A stretch of 19,513 bases of DNA from NCBI GenBank assembly GCA_910578385.1, contig CAJTQV010000031.1, forward strand, positions 1 through 19,513. The letters are read 5' to 3'. The notes below the pieces were generated by a model, which was given only the letters and a program-made list of their open reading frames with translations, did no database searches and was not told where the DNA came from. Position numbers and translations under genes: made by a program. Positions 1 through 7,900 of this stretch are shown in pieces. Source of the DNA: an uncultured Muribaculaceae bacterium. Its GTDB lineage: Bacteria; Bacteroidota; Bacteroidia; Bacteroidales; Muribaculaceae. The stretch's first letter is position 1. Each line of letters opens with the position of its first letter.

Positions 1-54
1 AGACTGTAAATCTGCTGGCTTACGCCTTCGGTGGTTCGAATCCATCACCACCCA
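1..54 (+). tRNA. tRNA-Tyr(GTA), 3' part only
   Basis: The window opens inside the 5' side of the anticodon stem. The loop CTGTAAA gives anticodon GTA at 6-8. A long class II variable arm follows (GGC-TTAC-GCC at 17-26), which is typical of bacterial tRNA-Tyr. The T arm has loop TTCGAAT at 35-41, and the acceptor strand ACCACCC ends at 53 with discriminator A54. No complete CCA follows, so it is probably added after transcription. The gene heads the tRNA-Tyr/Gly/Thr cluster upstream of tuf, an order also seen before tufB in Escherichia coli. Confidence 0.93.
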
Positions 55-59
55 CCTCC

Positions 60-76
60 AGCCGGAAACGGCTTTT
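60..76 (+). terminator. Mini-hairpin with GAAA loop and TTTT tail in the tRNA spacer
   Basis: AGCCG (60-64) pairs with CGGCT (69-73) around a GAAA tetraloop, and T73-T76 follow. The stem is short and the next tRNA starts at 77. It may be a weak terminator, or a processing or stability element within the tRNA precursor. Only the structure is visible; the function is inferred. Confidence 0.35.
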
Positions 77-149
77 GCGGAAGTAGCTCAGTTGGTAGAG
101 CATTAGCCTTCCAAGCTAAGGGTCGCGAGTTCGAACCTCGTCTTCCGCT
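77..149 (+). tRNA. tRNA-Gly(TCC)
   Basis: The acceptor stem GCGGAAG/CTTCCGC is perfect (77-83 with 142-148), with discriminator T149. The D arm contains TAGCTCAGTTGGTAGAGC. The anticodon stem TTAGC/GCTAA encloses loop CTTCCAA, giving anticodon TCC at 110-112. The T loop is TTCGAAC. No CCA is encoded. It lies 7 bp before tRNA-Thr. Confidence 0.97.
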
Positions 150-156
150 CAAATTT

Positions 157-231
<75 letters not shown>

Positions 232-299
232 AACCTCTCCTCGGAACACTCTCTTCGAGAAGACGAAAATTAATAAAAACAATATAATAGCACAAGACT

Positions 300-1487
300 A
301 TGGCTAAAGAAAAATTCGAAAGAACCAAACCGCATGTGAACATCGGTACCATCGGTCACGTGGACCACGGTAAGACTACTCTTACTGCTGCCATCACTAA
401 GGTGCTCGCAGAAAAAGGTCTGTCCGAACTTCGTTCATTCGATTCTATCGACAACGCTCCCGAAGAGAAAGAGCGTGGTATCACTATCAACACCGCTCAC
501 GTAGAGTATCAGACTGCAAACCGTCACTATGCTCACGTAGACTGCCCGGGACACGCCGACTATGTGAAGAACATGGTTACCGGTGCTGCTCAGATGGACG
601 GTGCTATCATCGTGGTTGCCGCTACTGACGGTCCGATGCCCCAGACTCGCGAGCACATCCTTCTCGCCCGTCAGGTGAACGTTCCCCGTCTGGTTGTGTT
701 CATGAACAAGTGCGACCAGGTTGACGACGAGGAGATGCTCGAACTCGTTGAGATGGATATGCGCGACCTCCTTTCTCAGTATGAATACGACGGTGACAAC
801 ACTCCCGTTATCCGCGGTTCTGCCCTCGGTGCTCTCGAAGGTGATCCTGCATGGGTTGAGAAAGTTATGGAGCTCATGGACGCTGTCGACAACTGGATTC
901 CCCTGCCTCCGCGTGACGTTGATAAGCCCTTCCTTATGCCTGTCGAGGACGTGTTCTCAATCACAGGTCGTGGTACAGTGGCAACTGGCCGTATTGAGGC
1001 TGGCCGCGTGAAAGTAGGTGATGAGGTTCAGATTCTCGGTCTTGGTGCTGACAAGAAATCAGTTGTAACCGGTGTCGAGATGTTCCGCAAGATCCTCGAC
1101 GAGGGTGAGGCTGGTGATAACGTAGGTCTGCTCCTCCGTGGTATCGACAAGGACGAAATCAAGCGTGGTATGGTTATCTGCCATCCCGGACAGGTTAAGC
1201 CTCACGACCACTTCAAGGCTCAGGTTTATATCCTCAAGAAAGAAGAGGGTGGCCGTCACACTCCGTTCCACAACAAATACCGTCCTCAGTTCTACATCCG
1301 TACTCTCGACGTTACAGGTGAGATCACTCTCCCCGAAGGTGTTGAGATGGTGATGCCCGGCGACAACGTTGAGATCGACGTTAAGCTCATTACTCCGGTA
1401 GCTATGGACAACGGTCTCCGTTTCGCAATCCGCGAGGGTGGTCGTACAGTAGGTTCAGGTCAGATCACAGGTGTGATTGACGACTAA
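300..1487 (+). CDS. tuf: Elongation factor Tu
   Basis: This GTPase delivers aminoacyl-tRNA to the ribosomal A site in the cytoplasm. The 395-residue length is normal for the family. All GTP-binding motifs are visible: GHVDHGKT (P loop, residues 19-26), RGIT with the switch I threonine at 62, DCPGH (81-85), NKCD (136-139) and the SAL motif near 173. Domains 2 and 3 follow from about residue 210. The start sits after an A-rich leader (AAAATTAATAAAAACAATA) without a Shine-Dalgarno motif, as usual in Bacteroidota. It follows tRNA-Thr by 68 bp and is probably co-transcribed with the tRNAs. Whether a second tuf copy exists elsewhere cannot be seen. Confidence 0.99.
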   Translation: MAKEKFERTKPHVNIGTIGHVDHGKTTLTAAITKVLAEKGLSELRSFDSIDNAPEEKERGITINTAHVEYQTANRHYAHVDCPGHADYVKNMVTGAAQMDGAIIVVAATDGPMPQTREHILLARQVNVPRLVVFMNKCDQVDDEEMLELVEMDMRDLLSQYEYDGDNTPVIRGSALGALEGDPAWVEKVMELMDAVDNWIPLPPRDVDKPFLMPVEDVFSITGRGTVATGRIEAGRVKVGDEVQILGLGADKKSVVTGVEMFRKILDEGEAGDNVGLLLRGIDKDEIKRGMVICHPGQVKPHDHFKAQVYILKKEEGGRHTPFHNKYRPQFYIRTLDVTGEITLPEGVEMVMPGDNVEIDVKLITPVAMDNGLRFAIREGGRTVGSGQITGVIDD

Positions 1488-1514
1488 TCAAGATTAGATT
1501 CTTCAACCAAGATA

Positions 1515-1544
1515 CATGGGGACTCCGGTCCCGGGGTCCCCATG
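1515..1544 (+). other. Strong GC-rich hairpin between tuf and tRNA-Trp
   Basis: CATGGGGAC (1515-1523) pairs perfectly with GTCCCCATG (1536-1544). The stem can extend inward by three pairs (TCC/GGG), leaving loop GGTCCC. There is no T-run after it; instead tRNA-Trp begins 4 bp downstream at 1549. A processing signal, or an mRNA 3'-end stabiliser left when the tRNA is cut out, seems more likely than an intrinsic terminator. The role is inferred. Confidence 0.6.
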
Positions 1545-1548
1545 ACAT

Positions 1549-1624
1549 ACGGGAATAGCTCAGTTGGTAGAGCACTGGTCTCCAAAACCAGGTGTCGAGA
1601 GTTCGAGTCTTTCTTCCCGTGCCA
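1549..1624 (+). tRNA. tRNA-Trp(CCA)
   Basis: The acceptor stem ACGGGAA/TTCCCGT is perfect (1549-1555 with 1614-1620), with discriminator G1621 and encoded CCA at 1622-1624. The anticodon stem CTGGT/ACCAG holds loop CTCCAAA with anticodon CCA at 1582-1584. It sits between tuf and secE, only 12 bp before the secE start, so tRNA processing would create the 5' end of the secE-nusG transcript. A tRNA-Trp next to secE is a common bacterial arrangement. Confidence 0.97.
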
Positions 1625-1636
1625 ATTCAAGAAACA

Positions 1637-1828
1637 ATGAAATTATTCAAAGATATCAAGGAGTCCTACGACGAGCTCGTCTATAAAGTCTCCTGGCCAT
1701 CTCAGAAAGCCTTGGTCAACAGCTCTGTGCTGGTGTTGATAGCTTCCGTCATATTGGCAGTCTTCATTTGGGCGGTCGACAAGGTCTTCTCTTTGCTGAT
1801 GGAATTAGTGTACAGTATAAATTTTTAA
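1637..1828 (+). CDS. secE: Preprotein translocase subunit SecE
   Basis: SecE is the clamp subunit of the SecYEG channel in the inner membrane. The 63-residue protein is the short single-membrane-span form typical of most bacteria. It has an amphipathic N-terminal helix, then the family signature with SWPSQKAL at 19-26, then one hydrophobic segment at about 29-48. The ATG at 1637 was chosen because a longer in-frame reading from 1592 would run through the 3' half of tRNA-Trp. It is followed by nusG after a 21-bp gap, the conserved secE-nusG pair. Confidence 0.96.
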   Translation: MKLFKDIKESYDELVYKVSWPSQKALVNSSVLVLIASVILAVFIWAVDKVFSLLMELVYSINF

Positions 1829-1849
1829 ACTTATCTAACGCGGATTTCA

Positions 1850-2407
1850 ATGGCTGAAGCTGAAGTTAAGAAGTCATGGTACGTTCTGCGTGCCATTTCT
1901 GGTAAAGAGGCCAAGGTCAAGGAAGTTCTTGATGCAGCCATCAAGAATACAGATCTCGGTCTTTACGTCGAGCAGGTATTGATCCCCACGCAGAAAGTTT
2001 ACACCACGCGCAATGGCAAGAAGGTGCTGAAGGAGCGCAATCTCTATCCGGGTTATGTCTTCGTTGAGGCAAAGCTCACAGGTGAGGTTATCTACGAACT
2101 CCGCAACACTTCCAATGTCATTGATTTTTTGCGCGGACGCGCCAAGAACAGCGATCCTATGGCGCTTCGCGAAATCGAGGTGAAAAGAATGCTGGGCACT
2201 GCCGACGAGATGCGTCAACCGGTTGCTGAATCGGTAGATTCTTATCTTGTAGGTGAACCTGTCAAGGTTACGTTCGGTCCGTTCTCCGGATTCAGCGGCG
2301 TGATCAAGGAGGTTAATTCCGACAGAAAGAAAATCAAGGTGGAGGTCAAGATTTTTGGCCGCCCCACAGATTTGGAGCTGGAAAATTCCCAAGTCGAGAG
2401 AGAGTAG
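1850..2407 (+). CDS. nusG: Transcription elongation/antitermination factor NusG
   Basis: NusG binds RNA polymerase and links it to Rho or to the leading ribosome. The protein has 185 residues. The NGN domain begins with SWYVLRAISGKE (about 9-20) and includes NLYPGYVFVE (about 64-73). The C-terminal KOW domain contains GEPVKVTFGPFSGFSGVI (about 135-152). Its place between secE and rplK marks it as the housekeeping NusG rather than one of the UpxY-type paralogues found at Bacteroides capsule loci. Confidence 0.98.
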   Translation: MAEAEVKKSWYVLRAISGKEAKVKEVLDAAIKNTDLGLYVEQVLIPTQKVYTTRNGKKVLKERNLYPGYVFVEAKLTGEVIYELRNTSNVIDFLRGRAKNSDPMALREIEVKRMLGTADEMRQPVAESVDSYLVGEPVKVTFGPFSGFSGVIKEVNSDRKKIKVEVKIFGRPTDLELENSQVERE

Positions 2408-2409
2408 GA

Positions 2410-2428
2410 GGGACGTGTTACGAGTCCC
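2410..2428 (+). promoter_or_regulatory. Small hairpin in the rplK 5' leader
   Basis: GGGAC (2410-2414) pairs with GTCCC (2424-2428) around a 9-nt loop, starting just after the nusG stop in the 69-nt nusG-rplK spacer. In many bacteria ribosomal protein L1 represses rplKA by binding a leader structure here. The position fits such a site, but a specific L1-binding motif could not be confirmed by eye. The rest of the spacer is A-rich up to the ATG. Confidence 0.25.
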
Positions 2429-2476
2429 GATGACTACGCTAACGACAAAAAACAACCAATTTAACAAAGTAGAACA

Positions 2477-2920
2477 ATGGCAAAAGAAATTGCTGGACAG
2501 ATCAAATTACAGATTAAGGGCGGCGCTGCAAACCCGTCTCCTCCCGTAGGTCCCGCGCTGGGTTCTAAGGGTATCAACATCATGGAATTTTGCAAGCAAT
2601 TCAATGCCCGCACCCAGGATAAGGCCGGTAAGGTTCTTCCGGTTGTAATCACATATTACACCGACAAGAGCTTCGACTTTATCGTCAAGACTCCCCCCGT
2701 TGCTGTTCAGCTCAAGGAGGTCGCTAAGATTAAGAGCGGCTCCGCACAGCCGAATCGTAAGAAGGTGGCTGAGATCTCATGGGATCAGGTTAAGACAATT
2801 GCTCAAGACAAGATGCCGGATTTGAACTGTTTTACTTTAGACTCTGCTATGCGCATGGTTGCAGGCACTGCGAGAAGCATGGGTATAACCGTCAAAGGGG
2901 ACTTCCCTGAGAACAATTAA
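2477..2920 (+). CDS. rplK: 50S ribosomal protein L11
   Basis: L11 is part of the GTPase-associated centre of the large subunit, contacting 23S rRNA helices 43/44 and elongation factors. The 147-residue length is normal. The N-terminal domain carries the proline-rich NPSPPVGPALGSKGINIMEF (about 19-38). The C-terminal rRNA-binding domain ends with MRMVAGTARSMGI. The spacer before it is A-rich, and rplA starts 14 bp after its stop, so the two are a translational pair (L11 operon). Confidence 0.98.
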   Translation: MAKEIAGQIKLQIKGGAANPSPPVGPALGSKGINIMEFCKQFNARTQDKAGKVLPVVITYYTDKSFDFIVKTPPVAVQLKEVAKIKSGSAQPNRKKVAEISWDQVKTIAQDKMPDLNCFTLDSAMRMVAGTARSMGITVKGDFPENN

Positions 2921-2934
2921 AAATCTTCAGAAAA

Positions 2935-3630
2935 ATGGGAAAACTGACAAAAAATCAAAAGTTGGCTTTGTCGAAGATTGAACCCGGGAAGGCTTATACA
3001 CTCGCTGAGGCTGCTGCCAAGGTCAAAGAGGCTTCTTTCGAGAAGTTTGACGCCTCTTTCGACATAGACGTGCGTCTCGGTGTCGATCCCCGCAAGGCCG
3101 ACCAGATGGTACGTGGCGTGGTTTCACTGCCCCACGGAACCGGTAAGGAGGTCAAGGTGCTCGTGCTGTGCAACGCCGATGCAGAGGCTGCCGCAAAGGA
3201 AGCCGGTGCCGACTACGTTGGTCTCGATGAGTACATCCAGAAGATCAAAGAGGGTTGGACCGATGTTGACGTGATCATCACTCAGCCTTCCGTCATGGGT
3301 AAGCTCGGCCCCTTGGGTCGTATCCTCGGTCCCCGCGGACTGATGCCTAACCCCAAGAGCGGTACAGTGACCATGGATGTAGCCAAGGCTGTAAAGGAAG
3401 TAAAACAGGGTAAGATTGACTTCAAGGTCGACAAGACAGGTATCATTCATGCCTCTATCGGTAAGGTTTCTTTCTCTGTGGAGAACATGGCCGATAACGC
3501 CAAGGAGTTCATCAATACGCTCATCAAGCTGAAACCCGCCACTTCGAAAGGCACGTATATCAGGAGCATTTATCTTTCAAGCACCATGGGCCCCGGCGTT
3601 AAGGTCGAGCCTAAGTCGGTCGCTGAATAA
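2935..3630 (+). CDS. rplA: 50S ribosomal protein L1
   Basis: L1 forms the mobile stalk near the E site and is a translational repressor of its own operon in many bacteria. The protein has 231 residues, the usual size. The signature GRILGPRGLMPNPKSGTV is present (about 126-143). The two-domain arrangement is intact. It lies 14 bp after rplK and 20 bp before rplJ, with no room for a separate L10-L12 leader, so all four stalk genes are probably on one transcript. Confidence 0.98.
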   Translation: MGKLTKNQKLALSKIEPGKAYTLAEAAAKVKEASFEKFDASFDIDVRLGVDPRKADQMVRGVVSLPHGTGKEVKVLVLCNADAEAAAKEAGADYVGLDEYIQKIKEGWTDVDVIITQPSVMGKLGPLGRILGPRGLMPNPKSGTVTMDVAKAVKEVKQGKIDFKVDKTGIIHASIGKVSFSVENMADNAKEFINTLIKLKPATSKGTYIRSIYLSSTMGPGVKVEPKSVAE

Positions 3631-3650
3631 TCTTTAAAACGACTTACGAA

Positions 3651-4175
3651 ATGAAAAAGGAAGATAAAGCTATCATCATTGCCAAGATTGGCGAAGAACT
3701 GTCGAAATACAGCTGCGTTTATCTGACTCAGACTTCGGGTCTGAACGCAGAGAAGACAAGCAACCTCCGTCGCGCATGTTTCGGTGCTGACGTGAAGATG
3801 CTCTGCGTCAAGAACACTCTTCTCAAGAAGGCGTTCGAGGCCAGCGAGACTGACTACTCGGGTCTTTATGATCTTCTCCACGGCGAGACCACGCTGCTTC
3901 TCAGCAACGTCGGAAACGCCCCCGCGAAACTCATCAAGAAGTTCCGCGACAAGAATGACACACTGCCCATGCTCAAGGGCGCATTCGTGGAGGAATCCGT
4001 ATACGTAGGTGAGGAACAGCTGGAGACCCTCGCCAATATCAAAAGCAAGAACGAACTCATCGCTGACGTTGTGGCTCTGCTCCAGTCGCCCGCGAAGAAC
4101 GTTATCAGCTCTCTCCAGTCTGGTGCCAACAAGCTTCATGGCATCCTCGAGACTCTCTCTAAGAAAGAAGCGTAA
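3651..4175 (+). CDS. rplJ: 50S ribosomal protein L10
   Basis: L10 anchors L7/L12 dimers to the ribosome. The 174-residue protein begins MKKEDKAIIIAKIGEELSKY and contains the conserved SGLNAEKTSNLRR region and KNTLLKKAFE (about 48-57). The C-terminal helix that binds L12 dimers covers roughly the last 40 residues. The short upstream gap of 20 bp is unusual compared with the long regulated rplJ leader of Escherichia coli. rplL follows after 35 bp. Confidence 0.97.
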   Translation: MKKEDKAIIIAKIGEELSKYSCVYLTQTSGLNAEKTSNLRRACFGADVKMLCVKNTLLKKAFEASETDYSGLYDLLHGETTLLLSNVGNAPAKLIKKFRDKNDTLPMLKGAFVEESVYVGEEQLETLANIKSKNELIADVVALLQSPAKNVISSLQSGANKLHGILETLSKKEA

Positions 4176-4210
4176 CCCAAGTTTAAAAATTCAAAAAAAA
4201 TCATACGAAA

Positions 4211-4585
4211 ATGGCAGATTTGAAAGCATTTGCAGAACAGCTTGTTAACCTTACAGTAAAGGAAGTTAACGAACTCGCTGAGATCCTTAAGACTGAGTAC
4301 GGCATCGAGCCCGCAGCCGCAGCTGTGGCTGTCGCAGCCGGTCCCGCAGCCGGTGCTCCCGCTGCTGAGGAGAAAACAAACTTCGACGTAGTGCTCAAGG
4401 CAGCCGGCGCAAGCAAGCTCGCTGTTGTGAAGCTCGTTAAGGAGCTCACAGGTCTCGGCCTCAAGGAGGCTAAGGAGCTCGTTGACGGTGCACCCAGCAA
4501 CATCAAGGAAGGTCTTCCCAAGGCTGAGGCTGAAGGTCTCAAGAAGCAGCTCGAAGAGGCTGGTGCCGAGGTTGAGCTCAAATAA
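4211..4585 (+). CDS. rplL: 50S ribosomal protein L7/L12
   Basis: This multicopy stalk protein recruits and activates translational GTPases. The 124-residue protein has an N-terminal dimerisation helix, an Ala/Pro/Gly-rich hinge (about residues 35-55, AAAAVAVAAGPAAGAPAAEE) and a C-terminal globular domain with LTGLGLKEAKELVDGAP and the final EAGAEVELK. The start follows an A-rich stretch. A strong hairpin with a T tail begins 21 bp after the stop, which should reduce read-through into rpoB. Confidence 0.98.
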   Translation: MADLKAFAEQLVNLTVKEVNELAEILKTEYGIEPAAAAVAVAAGPAAGAPAAEEKTNFDVVLKAAGASKLAVVKLVKELTGLGLKEAKELVDGAPSNIKEGLPKAEAEGLKKQLEEAGAEVELK

Positions 4586-4606
4586 GATACCTCAAATCCC
4601 GCAAAT

Positions 4607-4641
4607 AGGTTAGGAACACGTATATGTGTTCTTAACCTTTT
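4607..4641 (+). terminator. Terminator/attenuator between rplL and rpoB
   Basis: AGGTTAGGAACAC (4607-4619) pairs with GTGTTCTTAACCT (4626-4638), 13 pairs with one G-U, around loop GTATAT. T4638-T4641 form the tail. A partial terminator at this place is known in Escherichia coli, where it lowers rpoBC expression relative to ribosomal protein genes. The same role is a reasonable inference here. Confidence 0.75.
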
Positions 4642-4936
4642 GTGGCATTTACTCTTTCCGACCAATTTCTCTCTCCCGCGTTCGGCGTAGGCCGGACGGT
4701 ATCCCCATCCTGCATGATGGTCATGAACCGCGGTTTTGCGGTGGAATAACCTGATGCGGGGTATGCCTGGAAACTATTTTTATGGTTCTTTAGGAATCAT
4801 TGGCTGTTTCAGGCATTATTTATGTGTCAGTGCGTCTTGTGAACGCAGTGACTTCCGGAGGCTCCCGGCCCTGTTGGCGGTGTTGCCCTCCTTATGAGCG
4901 AAATTGCTAAGCCCATAGAAACTTAAACTACACCAA
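4642..4936 (+). other. Long non-coding leader before rpoB
   Basis: No convincing gene is visible in this 295-bp stretch. Several hairpins can be drawn: CCATC/GATGG (4705-4709 with 4716-4720), ACCGC/GCGGT around 4728-4743, and a 10-position stem with one mismatch, GTCAGTGCGT (4826-4835) with ACGCAGTGAC (4843-4852). No clear TAnnTTTG promoter was found. It may be a structured rpoB leader or may contain a weak internal promoter. Function unknown. Confidence 0.45.
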
Positions 4937-7900
4937 ATGTCAGTAAATTTAACCGAAAAGCCGCGTGTGAATTTCGCGTCGATCAAGAACCCTCTTCCTT
5001 TTCCTGACTTCCTCGAGGTTCAGCTGAAATCGTTCAGGGATTTTCTTCAGCTCGACACGCCTCCCGAACAGCGCAAGAACCAAGGACTGTACAAGGTGTT
5101 TGCAGAGAATTTCCCTATCGCAGACACCCGCAACAACTTCGTGTTGGAGTTTCTTGACTATTATATCGATCCGCCGAGATACTCGATCGAGGAGTGTCTG
5201 ACGCGTGGTCTCACTTACAGCGTACCTCTCAAAGCCAAACTTAAGCTTTATTGCACTGACCCGGATCACGAGGATTTCGACACGACCATCGATAACGTGT
5301 TCCTCGGTCCTATCCCTTACATGACCGACCAGGGTACGTTCATCATCAATGGTGCTGAGCGCGTCGTCGTTTCGCAGCTCCATCGTTCACCCGGTGTGTT
5401 CTTCGGTAACAGTGTGCATGCAAATGGTACGAAGCTCTACTCGGCGCGTATCATCCCGTTCCGCGGTAGCTGGATTGAGTTCGCTACCGACATCAACAAT
5501 GTCATGTACGCCTACATCGACCGTAAGAAGAAGCTCCCTGTCACTACGCTTCTCCGTGCGATCGGTTTCGAGACTGACAAGGATATCATCGAGATCTTCG
5601 ACCTCGCCGAGGAAATCAAGGTGAACCGCACGAACCTCCAGAAGGTTATCGGCCGCAAGCTCGCCGGCCGCGTGATGGTCAGCAACCTTGAGGACTTCGT
5701 TGACCCGGATACGGGTGAGGTGACAAGTATCGAGCGTAACTCTCTCGTTGTCGAGCGTGGCAGCGAGGTTACAGAGGATAACATCGATGCGATTCTCGAA
5801 AGCGGCGTGAAGTCTATCCTTCTTGAGAAGGAGAATGTCAGCGCCATCGACTACAGCATTATCTTCAACACTCTCCAGAAAGACTCCGCCAACTCGGAGC
5901 AGGAGGCCGTTACATACATCTACAGGCAGCTGCGCAACGCCGATCCACCGGACGCTGCATCCGCTCGCGAGGTTATCCAGAGCCTTTTCTTCAGCGAAAA
6001 GCGTTATGACCTCGGCGAGGTGGGCCGCTACCGTATCAACAAGAAGCTCAATCTCGACACCCCGATGGATGTCAAGGTGCTTACACGTGAGGACATCATC
6101 GCCATCATCAAGTATCTGATCGAGCTTATCAACTCAAAGGCTGAGGTCGATGATATCGACCACCTCAGCAACCGTCGCGTCCGCACGGTAGGTGAGCAGC
6201 TTTACAACCAGTTCGGTGTCGGTCTCGCTCGTATCTCACGTTCTATCCGTGAGAAGATGAACGTCCGCGACAACGAGGTGTTCAAGCCCATTGACCTGAT
6301 CAATGCCAAGACTATCTCGGCTGTGATCAACACGTTCTTCGGTACGAACGCGCTGTCGCAGTTCATGGACCAGACAAACCCTCTGGCCGAGATTACCCAC
6401 AAGCGCCGTATGTCGGCCCTTGGTCCCGGCGGTCTGTCGCGTGAGCGTGCAGGCTTCGAGGTTCGAGACGTTCACTACACCCACTACGGCCGTCTCTGTC
6501 CTATCGAGACCCCTGAAGGCCCGAACATCGGTCTGATTTCTTCTCTTTGCGTTTACGCGAAGATCAACAACCTCGGCTTCATCGAGACTCCTTACCGCAA
6601 GGTGGAGAATGGTGTGGTTGACCTCAACAACGACGACGTTGTCTATCTCACCGCCGAAATCGAGGAGGGTCAGATGATCGCGCAGGGTAACGCGCCTGTC
6701 AACGACGACGGCTCGTTCATCAATCCCCGCGTCAAGGCTCGTCTCGACGCCGACTTCCCGATCGTTGCCCCCAACGAGCTCCAGCTCATGGATGTGGCTC
6801 CGATCCAGATTGCATCTATCGCAGCATCGCTCATACCGTTCCTTGAGCATGACGACGCTAACCGTGCGCTGATGGGATCGAACATGATGCGCCAGGCAGT
6901 TCCTCTGCTCCGCAGCGAGGCTCCTATCGTCGGCACAGGTATCGAGGGTCAGCTTATCCGCGACTCGCGTACCCAGGTCATGGCCGAAGGTGCCGGTGTG
7001 ATCGAGTATGTTGACGCTACAGTGATACGTATCCGCTACGACCGTACTGAAGACGAGGAATTCGTTCAGTTCGAGTCTGCGGTCAAGGAATACAAACTGC
7101 CCAAGTTCCGTCGCACGAACCAGGGTACAACTATCGACCTCCGTCCCATCTGCAACAAGGGACAGCGTGTGGAGAAGGGCGACATCCTCACCGAGGGTTA
7201 TTCTACCGAGAAGGGTGAGCTCGCTCTCGGCCGCAACCTGAAGGTGGCCTTCATGCCCTGGAAGGGTTACAACTATGAGGACGCCATTGTGCTCAACGAG
7301 CGCATGGTTCGCGAGGACATCCTTACTTCGGTTCACGTCGACGAGTACACTCTCGACGTGCGCGAGACAAAGCGCGGTATGGAGGAACTTACCTCCGATA
7401 TCCCCAACGTGAGCGAGGACGCTACCAAGGACCTCGACGAGCAGGGTATCATCCGCGTAGGTGCCTATGTTGTGCCGGGCGACATCATGATCGGTAAGAT
7501 TACCCCCAAGGGTGAGTCTGACCCGACTCCCGAGGAGAAACTTCTCCGCGCCATCTTCGGTGACCGTGCCGGTGACGTGAAGGATGCCTCGCTCAAGGCT
7601 TCTCCCTCGCTCAAGGGTGTCGTGATAGGCCGCAACCTCTTCTCGAAAGCTGTCAAGAAGAAAGGTGCCAAGAACACCGTAAACGCCGAAATCGAGCAGA
7701 TGGAGGCTGAATATCAGGAGCGTCAGGATGCTCTCAAGGAAATCATGGTCCGCAAGATGGAGACCCTTCTCAAGGATCAGGTTTCGGAGGGCGTGAAAGA
7801 CTATATCGGTTCCGACATCGTTTCGAAGGGCCGCACTTTCGACAACGTGAACTTCGGCAACATCGACTACGAGACAGTTCACATCTCGAACTGGACTGCC

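Noticed and set aside
1592..1636. Longer SecE reading frame starting upstream.
   Set aside because: It overlaps the 3' half of tRNA-Trp; the ATG at 1637 gives the normal SecE N-terminus.
6350..6430. Possible rifampicin-resistance substitutions in rpoB.
   Set aside because: The residues equivalent to E. coli Q513, D516, H526 and S531 are all of the sensitive type.
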